DNA from: Sphingomonas hengshuiensis
Lineage (GTDB): Bacteria > Pseudomonadota > Alphaproteobacteria > Sphingomonadales > Sphingomonadaceae
Direction of reading: 5' to 3'
Length of the DNA stretch: 64,000 nucleotides
NCBI RefSeq assembly: GCF_000935025.1
Contig: NZ_CP010836.1
Span: 3,844,001-3,908,000 of the forward strand
Below are positions 16,298 through 28,296 of this stretch, one piece after another; the stretch's first letter is position 1; every line of letters starts with the position of its first letter. The notes below the pieces were generated by a model. That model ran no database searches, was not told the origin of the DNA, and saw only the letters and a list, made by a program, of their open reading frames with translations. Position numbers and translations under genes: made by a program.

Positions 16298-16930
16298 GTG
16301 GGGGCAGTTCAGGCACAGGGGGCACGGCCCACGACCGAAACGGTCGCCGCAGCGCATGCGCAACTGCGCGCCCGCACCGACATCCAGTTCGACCTGCCTC
16401 CCGCCGCCCCGCCCGAAATCCCGCCCTGGCTGCGCTGGCTGGCCAGGGCACTGGAGCCGCTGGCGCCGTTTGCGGGCTGGATATTCTGGGGCGTGCTGAT
16501 CCTGGGCGCCGCGACGATCCTGTGGCTGATCGTCGCCAACCTGATCCGCAACCGCAGCCAGCGCGACCGAGTCGCTTCGCCGGAAGCCGAGGCCGAAGCG
16601 TGGCGCCCCGAAGAGCGCGTGGCCCGCGCGCTGCTCGCCGAGGCCGATGCGATGGCGGCGGCGGGACGGTTCGACGAAGCCGCGCGGCTCCTCCTCCACC
16701 GCAGCCTCGAGGACATTGCCCGCAACCGCCCGCGCCTGCTCCGCCCCGCACTCACCAGCCGCGAGATCGCCGGGATCGCAGCCCTGCCGCAGCGCGTCCG
16801 CGAGGCGTTCGTCGCAATGGCCGCGCCGGTCGAGCGCAGCCTGTTCGGCGGGCACAGCCTGGCGCGCAGCGATTGGGAAGAAGCGCGCGCGGCCTATGGC
16901 GCCTTCGCGCTGCCGGGGTCGTGGAAATGA
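16298..16930 (+). CDS. DUF4129 domain-containing membrane protein
   Basis: About 210 residues: a short N-terminal part, one strong transmembrane helix (GWIFWGVLILGAATILWLIVANLI), then a cytoplasmic domain with ALLAEADAMAAAGRFDEAARLLLHRSLEDI and LTSREIAGIAALP, the DUF4129 pattern. The start is uncertain. GTG 16298 is used, and an in-frame TTG at 16256 is the main alternative. It is the first gene of a six-gene operon and overlaps the next by 4 bp (ATGA). DUF4129 proteins accompany MoxR/DUF58 genes widely, but their role is not known. Confidence 0.75.
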   Translation: MGAVQAQGARPTTETVAAAHAQLRARTDIQFDLPPAAPPEIPPWLRWLARALEPLAPFAGWIFWGVLILGAATILWLIVANLIRNRSQRDRVASPEAEAEAWRPEERVARALLAEADAMAAAGRFDEAARLLLHRSLEDIARNRPRLLRPALTSREIAGIAALPQRVREAFVAMAAPVERSLFGGHSLARSDWEEARAAYGAFALPGSWK

Positions 16931-18075
16931 GCGCGGCGTCGGCGAACCCCGCGCCCTTTGCCGCGCGGACGATGCTGGTCGTGGTCGTGCTCGCGGTCAC
17001 CGGCTTCCTCTCTTATGCGCTGCTCTCCGCCTATGCCGACGATCTGCGCCCGACGCGCGGCACCGGCACGCACGCGCTGTCGACCTCGGCGGTGGGCTTT
17101 GCCGGGGTCGCCGAGCTGGTCCGGCGGACGCGCGGCGAGGTCCGCTTCGCGCGCAGCGAGGCCGAGGTGGCGAGCGAGGGGGTGTTGGTGCTCACCCCCG
17201 GCCCGGACACCGATCCGGCGGCGGTGAAGCGCATCCTCGACTTGCGCAGCGACCTGACGACGATCGTGATCCTGCCCAAATGGCGCGTCGCCCCGCTGCC
17301 GAACAAGCCCGCCTGGGTCCAGTCGACGGGGACGCTGCCGCCGGTGCTGGCCGCGATGCCCGTGTCCCTGTCCGCGAAGGTGACGATCGGCGAGGGACGA
17401 TCGGGCTTCCGCACGCTGTCGGGGCCGGATCTCGACAGCGCCTATGACTCGCCGGAGGGCGATGTGCTGGCCGCCTATCTCGACGACAGCCTGGCGATCT
17501 TCGTCGCCGACCCCGACCTGTTCGACAATCGCGGCCTCGCCACGCTGGCAGGGGCAGAGCGCGCGCTCGACATCCTCGGCCAGGCCGCAGCGGAGGACAG
17601 CCCGATCGCGTTCGACCTCACGCTCCACGGGTTCGGGCGCAACCCGAATCTGCTCAAGCTCGCGGTCGAGCCGCCCTTCCTGCCGCTGACGCTGTGCATC
17701 CTGCTCGCCGCATTGCTCGCGGGGTGGCACGCGATGCTGCGTTTCGGCCCCGTCGCGGTGCCCGAGCGCGCGCTGGCGTTCGGCAAGCGCGCGCTGGCGG
17801 ATAACGGCGCGGCGCTGCTGCGGCTGGCGCGGCGGCGGCACTGCACCGGCGAGCGCTATGCCCATCTGGTACGCGATTCGGTCGCCGCCGATACCGGCGC
17901 GCCTGCGGGCCTGAGCGGCCCGGCGCTCGACGCCTATCTCGATCGCCTGCCGCATGGCGGCGAACCCTATTCGCAGCTCGCGGCGCGCGCCGCCGATGCC
18001 CGCGACACCGCCGCGCTGCTTTCCGCCGCGCGCGCCCTCTATCATTGGAAAAGGACCGTCACCCGTGGACATTGA
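16927..18075 (+). CDS. DUF4350 domain-containing membrane protein
   Basis: A 382-residue protein with an N-terminal helix ([21 protein letters not shown]) and a second near 255-275 ([23 protein letters not shown]). Between them is a periplasmic domain with [20 protein letters not shown] and a VLVLTPGP strand, the DUF4350 pattern, which resembles a GATase-like fold. The C-terminal cytoplasmic part has [11 protein letters not shown] and KRTV. It overlaps DUF4129 by 4 bp and the MoxR gene by 11 bp. It has no known catalytic activity and is probably a structural partner of the MoxR ATPase system. Confidence 0.82.
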   Translation: MSAASANPAPFAARTMLVVVVLAVTGFLSYALLSAYADDLRPTRGTGTHALSTSAVGFAGVAELVRRTRGEVRFARSEAEVASEGVLVLTPGPDTDPAAVKRILDLRSDLTTIVILPKWRVAPLPNKPAWVQSTGTLPPVLAAMPVSLSAKVTIGEGRSGFRTLSGPDLDSAYDSPEGDVLAAYLDDSLAIFVADPDLFDNRGLATLAGAERALDILGQAAAEDSPIAFDLTLHGFGRNPNLLKLAVEPPFLPLTLCILLAALLAGWHAMLRFGPVAVPERALAFGKRALADNGAALLRLARRRHCTGERYAHLVRDSVAADTGAPAGLSGPALDAYLDRLPHGGEPYSQLAARAADARDTAALLSAARALYHWKRTVTRGH

Positions 18076-19021
18076 GCAGGTAAAGGCCCTGGGCGACACG
18101 ATCCGCGCCGAAGTGGGCAAGGCGGTGGTCGGGCTCGACGAAGCCGTCGAGCTGATGCTCGTCGCGCTGTTCGCCTCGGGACATATATTGCTCGAAGGGC
18201 CGCCGGGCACCGCCAAGACCTTCCTCGCGCAGTGTTTCGCGCGCGCGGCGGGGCTCGACTATGGCCGCATCCAGTTCACCCCCGACCTGCTGCCCGGCGA
18301 CATCCTCGGATCGAACCTGTTCAACTTCCAGACCTCGTCCTTCACGCTCACGCGCGGGCCGATCTTCACCGAATTGCTGCTCGCCGACGAAATCAACCGC
18401 ACACCGCCCAAGACCCAGGCGGCGCTGCTCGAGGCGATGCAGGAGCGTACCGTCACGATCGACGGCGTCGACCACCGGCTGAGCGACCGCTTCATGGTCG
18501 TCGCGACGCAGAACCCGATCGAGAATCAGGGCGTCTATCCGTTGCCCGAGGCGCAGCTCGACCGGTTCCTGTTCAAGTACGAAGTCGGCTATCCCAGCGC
18601 CGAGGAAGAACACCGGATCGTCACCGCGATGGGCAATCGCTTCGGCATGCCCCGGCCCGAGGAATGGGGCGTGGCGCAGGTCGCCGACGCCGCCACGATC
18701 CGCGCCGCCGCCGATGCGGTCGCGGCGAACCGGCTGGCCGAGGAAGTCGTCGATTACGTCGTCCGCCTCGTCCGCGCGACGCGCAGCACCGGCGATCTCC
18801 AGATCGGCGCCTCGCCCCGCGCCGCCGCGACGCTCGCCGCCGCCGCCCGCGCGCGCGCCGCATTGGACGGGCGCGATTTCGTGCTGCCCGACGATGTGAA
18901 GCGGCTCGCCCCCGCCGCGCTGCGCCACCGCGTGATCCTGTCCCCCGCCGCCGAGATTGACGGGCGATCGGTCGACGCCGTGATCGCGGCCTTGGTCGAG
19001 CAGGTGGAGGCGCCGCGTTGA
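18065..19021 (+). CDS. MoxR family AAA+ ATPase
   Basis: A 318-residue MoxR-type AAA+ ATPase thought to remodel or mature partner protein complexes. Walker A is GPPGTAKT (near residue 46), Walker B is [23 protein letters not shown], sensor 1 lies in [12 protein letters not shown], and the arginine-finger/sensor-2 region is [14 protein letters not shown]. The lid domain contains [10 protein letters not shown]. The start is GTG 18065 ([10 protein letters not shown]), with AAAGGA 9 bases upstream inside the end of the DUF4350 gene. Its TGA stop overlaps the TTG start of the DUF58 gene, its usual partner. Confidence 0.94.
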   Translation: MDIEQVKALGDTIRAEVGKAVVGLDEAVELMLVALFASGHILLEGPPGTAKTFLAQCFARAAGLDYGRIQFTPDLLPGDILGSNLFNFQTSSFTLTRGPIFTELLLADEINRTPPKTQAALLEAMQERTVTIDGVDHRLSDRFMVVATQNPIENQGVYPLPEAQLDRFLFKYEVGYPSAEEEHRIVTAMGNRFGMPRPEEWGVAQVADAATIRAAADAVAANRLAEEVVDYVVRLVRATRSTGDLQIGASPRAAATLAAAARARAALDGRDFVLPDDVKRLAPAALRHRVILSPAAEIDGRSVDAVIAALVEQVEAPR

Positions 19022-20307
19022 TACGCCCGACGCGGCAGAGCGTGATGCTGATGGCCGCCGGCGCACCGCTGGCGTTGCTGGTCGGCGTCGCGCTGCCGCA
19101 GATCTGGGCGATCGGGCTGGTGTGGATTCCGCTGATCCTTGCGCTGGTGGCGCTCGACGCGCTGCTTGCCGCCGCGCCGCCGCAGATCGACATTGCCTGC
19201 CCCGGCGCGGTCGAGATCGGGGCGCCACTGCTCGTCGACATCACCCTGTCCGCTGCCCCGCCGGGACTGGAGCTTGCGCTCGCCACCGGGCCAAGGCTGC
19301 GCCCGCGCGGCGCCGACACGATCCGCTTCGCCCCCGGCGAGCGCCAGGCGCGGATCGCGTTCGATCCCGTCCGCCGCGGCACCGACGGCATCGCGTCGGT
19401 ATGGAGCCGCTGGACCGGCCCCTTGCGGCTCGTCTGGCGCCAGCGCGTCGAAACGCTCGACCGCCGCATCGTCGTCACCCCCGATATCCGCCCGGTGCGC
19501 GAAGCCGCCGCGATGCTGCTGCGCGACGCACAGGCGGGCGAGATGGCGCGCGTCGAGCGCGGCGAGGGCAGCGAGTTCGAGGCGCTGGCCGAATGGCGAT
19601 CGGGGATGGAGCGCCGCACGATCGACTGGAAGGCGAGCGCGCGCCACCACAAGCTGTTCGCGCGCGAGAACCGGATCGAGCGCAACAACCAGATCGTCTT
19701 CGCGATCGATGCCGGGCGCGTGATGTGCGAGCCGGTCGCCGGGCTGCCGCGCATCGATCGCGCGATCAGCGCGGCGCTGCTCGCGGCCTATTCGGCGCTG
19801 CGGCTTGGCGACCGGGTGGCGTTGTTCGGGTTCGATTCGAAGCCGCGCATCGCGTCGGGCGCGGTTTCGGGCACCCGCGCCTTCCCGCTGATGCAGCGGC
19901 TGGCGGGCGAGCTCGACTATAGCACCGCCGAGACCAATTTCACCCTCGCGCTCGCGACGCTGGCGGGCGACCTCACCCGCCGGTCGCTGGTGGTGGTGTT
20001 CACCGAGTTCACCGACCAGGCGGGCGCCGAGCTGATGATCCGCGCCGCCGCCAGCCTGATGGGGCGTCATCTGGTGCTGTTCGTGGTCCTGAACGATGTC
20101 GAGCTCGAATCGATCGCCGCCGCCGAGCCGCGCACGATCGACGATGTCTCGCGCGCCGTCACGGCGGCGGCGATGCTGCGCGAGCGGCGGATCGTCGTGT
20201 CGCGGCTGCGGCGGCTGGGCATCCATGTGCTGGAGGCCGCGCACGACGCGGTCGGCCCCGCGCTGGTCCGCCAATATCTCGATTTCAAGCGGAGGAACCT
20301 GTTGTGA
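19018..20307 (+). CDS. DUF58 domain-containing protein (VWA-like partner of MoxR)
   Basis: A 429-residue protein with two N-terminal transmembrane helices (residues about 9-50) and then a beta-rich region. The DUF58 core ([36 protein letters not shown]) is followed by a von Willebrand-A-like domain ([27 protein letters not shown]). The start is TTG at 19018. It is supported by the 4-base TTGA overlap with the MoxR stop and by the lack of any better codon nearby. DUF58 proteins are nearly always encoded next to MoxR and are presumed substrates or effectors. Confidence 0.9.
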   Translation: MIRPTRQSVMLMAAGAPLALLVGVALPQIWAIGLVWIPLILALVALDALLAAAPPQIDIACPGAVEIGAPLLVDITLSAAPPGLELALATGPRLRPRGADTIRFAPGERQARIAFDPVRRGTDGIASVWSRWTGPLRLVWRQRVETLDRRIVVTPDIRPVREAAAMLLRDAQAGEMARVERGEGSEFEALAEWRSGMERRTIDWKASARHHKLFARENRIERNNQIVFAIDAGRVMCEPVAGLPRIDRAISAALLAAYSALRLGDRVALFGFDSKPRIASGAVSGTRAFPLMQRLAGELDYSTAETNFTLALATLAGDLTRRSLVVVFTEFTDQAGAELMIRAAASLMGRHLVLFVVLNDVELESIAAAEPRTIDDVSRAVTAAAMLRERRIVVSRLRRLGIHVLEAAHDAVGPALVRQYLDFKRRNLL

Positions 20308-21302
20308 GCGTCCCCGATCCGACCGGCGCCCGCTTCCGCGACCTGCGCCAAGCGGATTGGGAGCGGCTGGAGACGCTGATCGCGCGGATCGAGCGCGGGC
20401 GCGCATCGTCGCTGTCGAACGAGGATCTGTTCGAGCTCCCGGTGCTGTATCGCGGCGCGCTGTCGTCGCTGTCGGTCGCGCGCGAGACGTCGCTCGACGC
20501 CGATCTGGTCGGCTATCTCGAATCGCTCGCCGCGCGCGCCTATTTCATCCTCTACGGCGTCCAGCCGCCGCTATGGCGCCGCATCGCGCAGTTCTTTGCC
20601 GTGGCCTGGCCACAGGCGATCCGCAGCCTGGGGCGCGAGACCGGGGTGGCGGTGGCGATGCTGCTGATCGGCACGCTCGCCGCCTATTGGATGGTGTCGC
20701 GCGATCCTTCGTGGTTCTACGCGATCCTGCCCTCCGACCTGGCGGGCGGGCGCGGGCCGCATGCTTCGGCGGCGGAGCTGCGCGCGACGCTCTATGATCC
20801 GGGCGATGCGCTCGCGGTGTTTGCGGCCTTCCTCTTCACCCATAACAGCCAGATGGCGCTGATGTGCTTCGCGCTGGGCTTTGCGTTCGGGGTGCCGACG
20901 GTGCTGCTGCTGTTCTACAATGGCTGCATCCTCGGCGCGTTCCTGGCGATCTATGTGCCGAAAGGGCTGGGGCTGGCCGCCGCCGCCTGGCTGTCGATCC
21001 ATGGCACGACCGAGCTGTTCGCGATTGCGCTGGCGGGCGCGGCGGGGCTGCATATCGGGATGGCGGTGGCGTTTCCGGGCCGCGCGGCGCGCGTCGATGC
21101 GGCGGTGTCGGCGGGGCGGACCGCGGCAATCGCGATGCTGGGCGTCGTCGTGATGCTGAGCGTGGCGGGGGTGCTGGAGGGCGTGGGCCGCCAGATGATC
21201 CGCGCCGACGGCGTGCGCGCGGCGATCGGCGGGGCGGCGTTGCTCGGCTGGCTGCTCTATTTCTACGTCCTCCCGCTGCGCACGGATGCCGCCGATGGCT
21301 GA
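20304..21302 (+). CDS. Stage II sporulation protein M-like (SpoIIM family) membrane protein
   Basis: A 332-residue membrane protein. A soluble N-terminal helical part (RFRDLRQADWERLETLIARIERG) precedes a SpoIIM-type membrane domain of about five to six helices with FTHNSQMALMCFALGFAFGVPTVLLLFYNG and HGTTELFAIALAGAAGLHIG, both characteristic. The organism would not sporulate. In Gram-negatives the family occurs with MoxR/DUF58/RDD genes and its job is unknown. The start is GTG 20304 in a GTGA overlap with the DUF58 stop, behind GGAGGA. Confidence 0.88.
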   Translation: MSVPDPTGARFRDLRQADWERLETLIARIERGRASSLSNEDLFELPVLYRGALSSLSVARETSLDADLVGYLESLAARAYFILYGVQPPLWRRIAQFFAVAWPQAIRSLGRETGVAVAMLLIGTLAAYWMVSRDPSWFYAILPSDLAGGRGPHASAAELRATLYDPGDALAVFAAFLFTHNSQMALMCFALGFAFGVPTVLLLFYNGCILGAFLAIYVPKGLGLAAAAWLSIHGTTELFAIALAGAAGLHIGMAVAFPGRAARVDAAVSAGRTAAIAMLGVVVMLSVAGVLEGVGRQMIRADGVRAAIGGAALLGWLLYFYVLPLRTDAADG

Positions 21303-22140
21303 GCCGCGCACCCGGCAATTCGTCACGCCCGAGGGGGTCGACCTGCGGCTCGAGCTGGCGGGCGTGGGCGAGCGCGCTGCGGCATTCCTGCTCGACCTCA
21401 TCATCCTGATGCTGGTACTGATCGCATTCACCATCGCCGCGCTGTTCGTGCTCGTGGGCACCGGCCCGGCGGGGGGGCAGGCGATGGCCGCGATCTGGCT
21501 GCTCGGCTTCTTCCTACTCCGCAATTTCTACTTCACTGCCTTCGAGCTGGGCACGCGCGGCGCCACGATCGGCAAGCGCGTGCTCAAGATGCGCGTCGTC
21601 GCGCGCAATGGCGGGCGGCTGTCGGGGCATGCCGTGGTCGCGCGCAATGCCATGCGCGAGCTGGAGTTTTTCCTGCCGCTGTCCTTCTTCGCCTATGAGA
21701 GCAGCCAGGGGCTGGCCGACTTCGCAACCGCCGGCGCGGGGCTGTTGTGGAGCGGGGTTTTCGTCCTGTTCCCGTTCTTCAACCGCGACCATATGCGCGT
21801 CGGCGACCTGATCGCCGGCACCTGGGTCGCGCGCCAGCCGCGGCGCACGCTGCGCGCCGCGGTGGTCGAGCGGCAGGCGGCACCGCTCTACAGCTTCACC
21901 GATGCGCAGCTTGGCGCCTATGGCGAATTCGAGCTGCAGAAGCTCGAGGAAGTCCTGCGCCGCGGCGACGAGCTGGCGATGATCGTCGTCGCGCGCACGA
22001 TCCGCACCCGCATCGGCTGGACCGGCGCGCAGGGCGACGAACTGCCGTTCCTCCAGGCCTATTACGCCGCGCTGTGCACCCGGCTGGAGCGCAACATGCT
22101 GTTCGGGCAGCGTCGGCGCGACAAGCACGCACAAGGTTAG
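21295..22140 (+). CDS. RDD family membrane protein
   Basis: About 281 residues with an N-terminal RDD domain: VTPEGVDLRLELAGVGERAAAFLLDL carries the R and D residues, followed by helices and GTRGATIGKRVLKMRVV. A C-terminal soluble extension of about 120 residues ends in a basic tail. ATG 21295 overlaps the SpoIIM gene by 8 bp. ATG 21286 (three residues longer) is equally possible. It is the last gene of the DUF4129-DUF4350-MoxR-DUF58-SpoIIM-RDD operon. No terminator is visible before the convergent 22148-22351 gene, only 7 bases away. Confidence 0.87.
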   Translation: MAEPRTRQFVTPEGVDLRLELAGVGERAAAFLLDLIILMLVLIAFTIAALFVLVGTGPAGGQAMAAIWLLGFFLLRNFYFTAFELGTRGATIGKRVLKMRVVARNGGRLSGHAVVARNAMRELEFFLPLSFFAYESSQGLADFATAGAGLLWSGVFVLFPFFNRDHMRVGDLIAGTWVARQPRRTLRAAVVERQAAPLYSFTDAQLGAYGEFELQKLEEVLRRGDELAMIVVARTIRTRIGWTGAQGDELPFLQAYYAALCTRLERNMLFGQRRRDKHAQG

Positions 22141-22147
22141 CGCCGCG

Positions 22148-22351
22148 TCAGGCGGGGAAGCGCGCCAGCGCGATCCACCCCGGCGTTCCGCCATGGATTC
22201 CTCCCAGCGGAGTCGAGGCCGGATCGGAGAAGGTGGTGATCCCGTCAAAGGGCTGCACCGTCCCCTCGATGATCTCCAGGTCGCCGGCGGCTTCCGCCAC
22301 GGCCTTCAGCCCGCCCTTGGTCTTCGCGAGCAGTATCGCCAGATCGCTCAT
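22148..22351 (-). CDS. Small hypothetical protein
   Basis: A 67-residue protein (MSDLAILLAKTKGGLKAV and a C-terminus ending ALARFPA) that I do not recognise. It has an N-terminal amphipathic helix and then a glycine/threonine-rich region (GITTFSDPASTPLGG). A strong AGGGAGGGAAG ribosome site precedes ATG 22351. It follows the lipoprotein gene by 14 bases in the same direction and may be co-transcribed and functionally tied to it. Confidence 0.55.
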   Translation of the reverse strand: MSDLAILLAKTKGGLKAVAEAAGDLEIIEGTVQPFDGITTFSDPASTPLGGIHGGTPGWIALARFPA

Positions 22352-22365
22352 TCCGCTTCCCTCCC

Positions 22366-23742
22366 TTATTGCACGAGCATGGCCTGCATCGACGGCGGCA
22401 GCAGCCCGAAGGCGCGGCGCGCCGCGGCGAAGTCGGCGGCCTGACGCAGCGCTTTCAGCCTGTCTGCGATCGCCCGAGGCATGCCGCGCTGCGCGACCGG
22501 ATCGATCAGCGCCGCGACCTTTGCGGGGCTGGGCGCCAGGGTCTGCGAGTCGACTACGCGCGCCCAATAGCGCGAGAAGCGCTCGTCGGTCGCGGTGCGG
22601 AGCGCGTCTTCCGCCTCGTTCGCCTGCGAATCGAGCACCGCTTTCTCCGCGCCGCCGCGGACCCCGAACAACTTGTTCGTTTCCGATTCCACTGCCCTGA
22701 GCAGATACTCGCCGCACCTGTCGATGATACCCGACCCGCTGGCCTGTTCCGCGGCCGCCTGAGTGCTCTCGTTGCTGAGCAGACGGATGCAGAAGAACTG
22801 GATTTCGTCCTGGTCGCGGATGTTCTTGTTGACGATCGCCTCCACCCGACCCGCCACTTCGCGCACCGTCGCTTCGTCGCGCGCGGATGCCTGGACGATC
22901 TGCGCAGCCACCGCGCTGGCCCCCGCCACGGTGCCCGCGCCGCCGTCGGTCGCTTTGACCATCGCATTGTAATGCGCCGTCGCTGCGGCGCTGGCGGTCG
23001 TGGCGTCGCCGATCGCCTTGTCGGCGTCGTCGCAGGCCTGCTTCTTCTTGGCGTCGTCGCCAGCCAGCGTCGTGCCCGCCGAGACCTGCGCCGTCAGCGC
23101 CGAGCATTTCGGGTCCTTGCCCTCCAGGTCGGCCTTGGTCTTCTTCGCCCCGGCCAGCACACCCGCCGCGGCAACGCTGGCCTTGTGCGCATCGTCGAGT
23201 CGAGTCGCCGCTTCCCCCGCGGCCCCGGCGCCCGCAGTGCCGTTCGCCGCGATCACCACCGTTGGCGGGCGCAACGCCCCGGTCAGTTGTTCGATCGCCA
23301 TCGTAGACACGATCAGCCGCTGGAGCCGGGCCCGGTCGATCGGGCCGTCCAGCGCGCCGCCGCCGTCGTTCAGCCCCGAGAGGCAGTTATAATAGACCTG
23401 GAGGGCCAGCAAATTATATGCCTGTGTCCGGGCGATCGTCGCGCCCTGCTCCGATCCAGCATAGGAAAAGTTCGCCGAGACATCGAGCGCGGTGGGGTCG
23501 GCGGATTTCGACACCTTGCCACCGGCGGCAAGCGACTGCGCATACACGGAAAACACGTCGGGCGGCGGCTCGCTGCAGAATTTGTCGCCCTGGCGGATCA
23601 CCACGCGTTGCTTGGCGTCCAGGCTGAGGATCGAATTGGCGCCATCGGCGATAGGCTTGTAGCGATAAATCGAATTATGATTGGCGCCGCAAGCGCTTAG
23701 CAATAATCCGGTGGATAATAACACGAATGCTACGACACGCAT
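22366..23742 (-). CDS. Hypothetical lipoprotein
   Basis: A 458-residue protein with lipoprotein signal MRVVAFVLLSTGLLLSACG (lipobox LSAC, Cys 18). The mature part is alanine-rich and mostly helical, with possible coiled-coil stretches (DDAHKASVAAAGVLAG and KKKQACDDADKAIGDATTASAAATAHYNAM are visible segments), four further cysteines around 218-300 and a C-terminal KALRQAADFAAARRAFG region. I do not recognise the family. It is followed by a small ORF. The IS5-type element begins 177 bp upstream of its start, in what was probably its shared promoter region with acnA. Confidence 0.65.
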   Translation of the reverse strand: MRVVAFVLLSTGLLLSACGANHNSIYRYKPIADGANSILSLDAKQRVVIRQGDKFCSEPPPDVFSVYAQSLAAGGKVSKSADPTALDVSANFSYAGSEQGATIARTQAYNLLALQVYYNCLSGLNDGGGALDGPIDRARLQRLIVSTMAIEQLTGALRPPTVVIAANGTAGAGAAGEAATRLDDAHKASVAAAGVLAGAKKTKADLEGKDPKCSALTAQVSAGTTLAGDDAKKKQACDDADKAIGDATTASAAATAHYNAMVKATDGGAGTVAGASAVAAQIVQASARDEATVREVAGRVEAIVNKNIRDQDEIQFFCIRLLSNESTQAAAEQASGSGIIDRCGEYLLRAVESETNKLFGVRGGAEKAVLDSQANEAEDALRTATDERFSRYWARVVDSQTLAPSPAKVAALIDPVAQRGMPRAIADRLKALRQAADFAAARRAFGLLPPSMQAMLVQ

Positions 23743-23918
23743 CTAAAACCTCCGCATAGAGGCGGCATGCACCGCGCCCAATTCGTTGCGACCGGAGGGA
23801 TTGTCACGCAAACGAGTCGATATATCGATCCCTTTCACCATATTACTGCGCACGCCTTTTGCAACTACTTCGTCATTTGACGCACTGGTTGACGGCACAA
23901 TTGTCCCGAGGGATCATT
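23743..23918. other. Gap between lipoprotein start and IS element
   Basis: 176 bp with no gene. It is comparatively AT-rich (about 23810-23900) and probably holds the promoter of the minus-strand lipoprotein gene. With 25192-25362 it once formed a continuous divergent region of about 347 bp with acnA. Confidence 0.4.
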
Positions 23919-23935
23919 GGGCACCTCCATTTACC
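23919..23935 (+). repeat. Left terminal inverted repeat of the IS element
   Basis: GGGCACCTCCATTTACC. It pairs with the right end (25175-25191) with one mismatch at the fifth base. Confidence 0.85.
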
Positions 23936-23990
23936 TCTCGCCAAATTGGCGCAGTGATGATTCACTGTCGGCGGTCAGCGGGAGCGGACG

Positions 23991-25067
23991 ATGCGGCAGG
24001 CTGGGCTTTTCGGATTATCGGACCACATGAAGCGCCTTTCAGCGGACGGCGATCCGCTGGAGGTGCTGGCGCGGATCGTGGACTTTGAAGCGTTTCGGCC
24101 GACGCTGGTAGCTGCACTGGGCTATTCCGACGGTACCAAGGGTGGTCGTCCGCCCTACGATCCGGTGGTGATGCTGAAGGTGCTGGTGCTGGCGGCGCAG
24201 AACAACGTGGCCGACGGGCGAATGGAATGGCTGATCCGGGATCGGCTGAGCTGGCTGCGCTTCCTGGGCTTCGATCTTGGCGCAGCGACGCCGGATGCGA
24301 ACACGATCCGCATGTTCCGCGAGCGGCTGACTGCGGTCGGCGCGCTCGATACGCTGTTTGCCGATTTCGACCGCCAGTTGAAGGCGCGGGGCTATCTGCC
24401 GATGGGGGGTCAGATTGTCGATGCAACGCTGGTCGCCGCGCCCAAACAACGCAACACCGAGGCCGAGAAGGCCGCGGTGAAGGCGGGCCGGAGCGCTGCC
24501 GAGATCTGGCCGGACGAACCCGCCAGGGCGCGCCAGAAGGATGTCGATGCCCGCTGGACGCTTAAATTCGCCAAGGCGCGACCGACCGCCGATGGCAAGC
24601 CGCAGCCGGATATCGCAATCCCAAGCTTCGGGTATAAAAGCAGCATCTCGATATGCCGGACCTTCGGCTTCATTCGTAAGGGCCAGGTCACCGATGGCGC
24701 GCGCTACGACGGGCGCATGCTGCGCGACGTGGTGACCAGCGACAACACCGCATCGGATGTCTGGGCCGATACCGCCTATCGCAGCCAGAGCAATGAGCGT
24801 TGGCTGAAGGCCCAGGGCCGCGTCAGCCGCATCCACCGCAGAAAGCCCAAGGGCAGGCCGATGCCCGCCCATGTCCGCCGCGGCAACGCCACCAAGTCGA
24901 AGATCCGGGCCCGCGTCGAGCATGTGTTCGCGCATCAGAAGGCCGTCATGGGCCTGTTCATCCGCACCATCGGCATCGAACGGGCCAAGGCCAAGATCAC
25001 GCTCGCCAACCTGGCCTTCAACATCCACCGCCTGATCTTCCACGAGCGACGCGCCGCCATGGGATAA
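23991..25067 (+). CDS. IS5 family transposase
   Basis: A 358-residue DDE transposase. The N-terminus MRQAGLFGLSDHMKRLSADGD and the domain containing GGRPPYDPVVMLKVLVLAA are typical of the IS5-group transposases common in sphingomonads. The catalytic triad can be placed at D144 (QIVDATLV), D260 (VWADTAYRS) and E310 (RARVEHVFAHQK). No frameshift or stop is visible, so the element may be active. The start is ATG 23991 behind GGGAGCGGA. The gene fills most of the 1273-bp IS and reads toward acnA, so read-through transcription into acnA is possible. Confidence 0.93.
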   Translation: MRQAGLFGLSDHMKRLSADGDPLEVLARIVDFEAFRPTLVAALGYSDGTKGGRPPYDPVVMLKVLVLAAQNNVADGRMEWLIRDRLSWLRFLGFDLGAATPDANTIRMFRERLTAVGALDTLFADFDRQLKARGYLPMGGQIVDATLVAAPKQRNTEAEKAAVKAGRSAAEIWPDEPARARQKDVDARWTLKFAKARPTADGKPQPDIAIPSFGYKSSISICRTFGFIRKGQVTDGARYDGRMLRDVVTSDNTASDVWADTAYRSQSNERWLKAQGRVSRIHRRKPKGRPMPAHVRRGNATKSKIRARVEHVFAHQKAVMGLFIRTIGIERAKAKITLANLAFNIHRLIFHERRAAMG

Positions 25068-25174
25068 TTGCGTCCGCGCTCTACGGAAGCCGCTGAAAAT
25101 CCCGGCAAACCCAGCGCCAAACCCCAGGGCTACCCAAAGCGCCACCTCGAATCCTCAATACGATCGCATCAACG

Positions 25175-25191
25175 GGTAAATGGAGGCGCCC
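25175..25191 (-). repeat. Right terminal inverted repeat of the IS element
   Basis: GGTAAATGGAGGCGCCC, the near-exact reverse complement of 23919-23935. Confidence 0.85.
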
Positions 25192-25362
25192 ATTTAGCCA
25201 GCAGCCTGCGCGCATCCTCGCGCCCCTTCCCCTGCCCTCCCCCCCCTGCTATCGGCTCCCTCGAATCTTCGCATTCGCAGCACTCCGTTGCGCCCGCGCG
25301 GCCCCATGCCGCGTCCCCCGAGCGCCCCGGATCGGACAAGACAGGGAAGGAACCCGCGCCCC

Positions 25363-28032
<2,670 letters not shown>

Positions 28033-28054
28033 GGGCACGTCGCACCGAAAACCG

Positions 28055-28084
28055 AAAAGGGAGGGGCTCGCCCCTCCCTTTTTT
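28055..28084 (+). terminator. Rho-independent terminator of acnA
   Basis: A perfect 12-bp stem (28055-28066 with 28071-28082), loop CTCG, running into a six-T tract. It lies 22 bases after the acnA stop. Confidence 0.93.
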
Positions 28085-28296
28085 GTGCCGCGTTCGCAAG
28101 GCTGTACGCGCGATGAACCAACCGGGGCAGGCACGCCACATTGTCGCCTCCGGCCCGATCTCTGCCGCTAAAAGTCACGCAATGGCCCCATTGCTGCAAC
28201 CCGACGAAACGCCCGCGCGCGTTTCGCGCCCTAGCTCCTGAAGCGCGCCGAATGGCTCCCCCGCCACTGCGGCGCGCGTTTGTCAGGAGTTAAATC

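Larger units (their letters stand above)
23919..25191 (+). mobile_element. IS5-family insertion sequence, complete
   Basis: A 1273-bp element bounded by inverted repeats at 23919-23935 (GGGCACCTCCATTTACC) and 25175-25191 (GGTAAATGGAGGCGCCC), which match at 16 of 17 positions. It carries a single full-length transposase. ATT flanks both ends (23916-23918 and 25192-25194), a possible 3-bp target duplication, although pairing could be extended by one base and then the duplication disappears. The insertion lies between divergent genes, 172 bp upstream of acnA. Confidence 0.88.

Noticed and set aside
28240..28275. GC hairpin (GCGCGCCG/CGGCGCGC) in the leader of the 28297 barrel gene
   Set aside because: An 8-bp stem of simple GC alternation is expected by chance in such DNA, so it was not called as a regulatory RNA.
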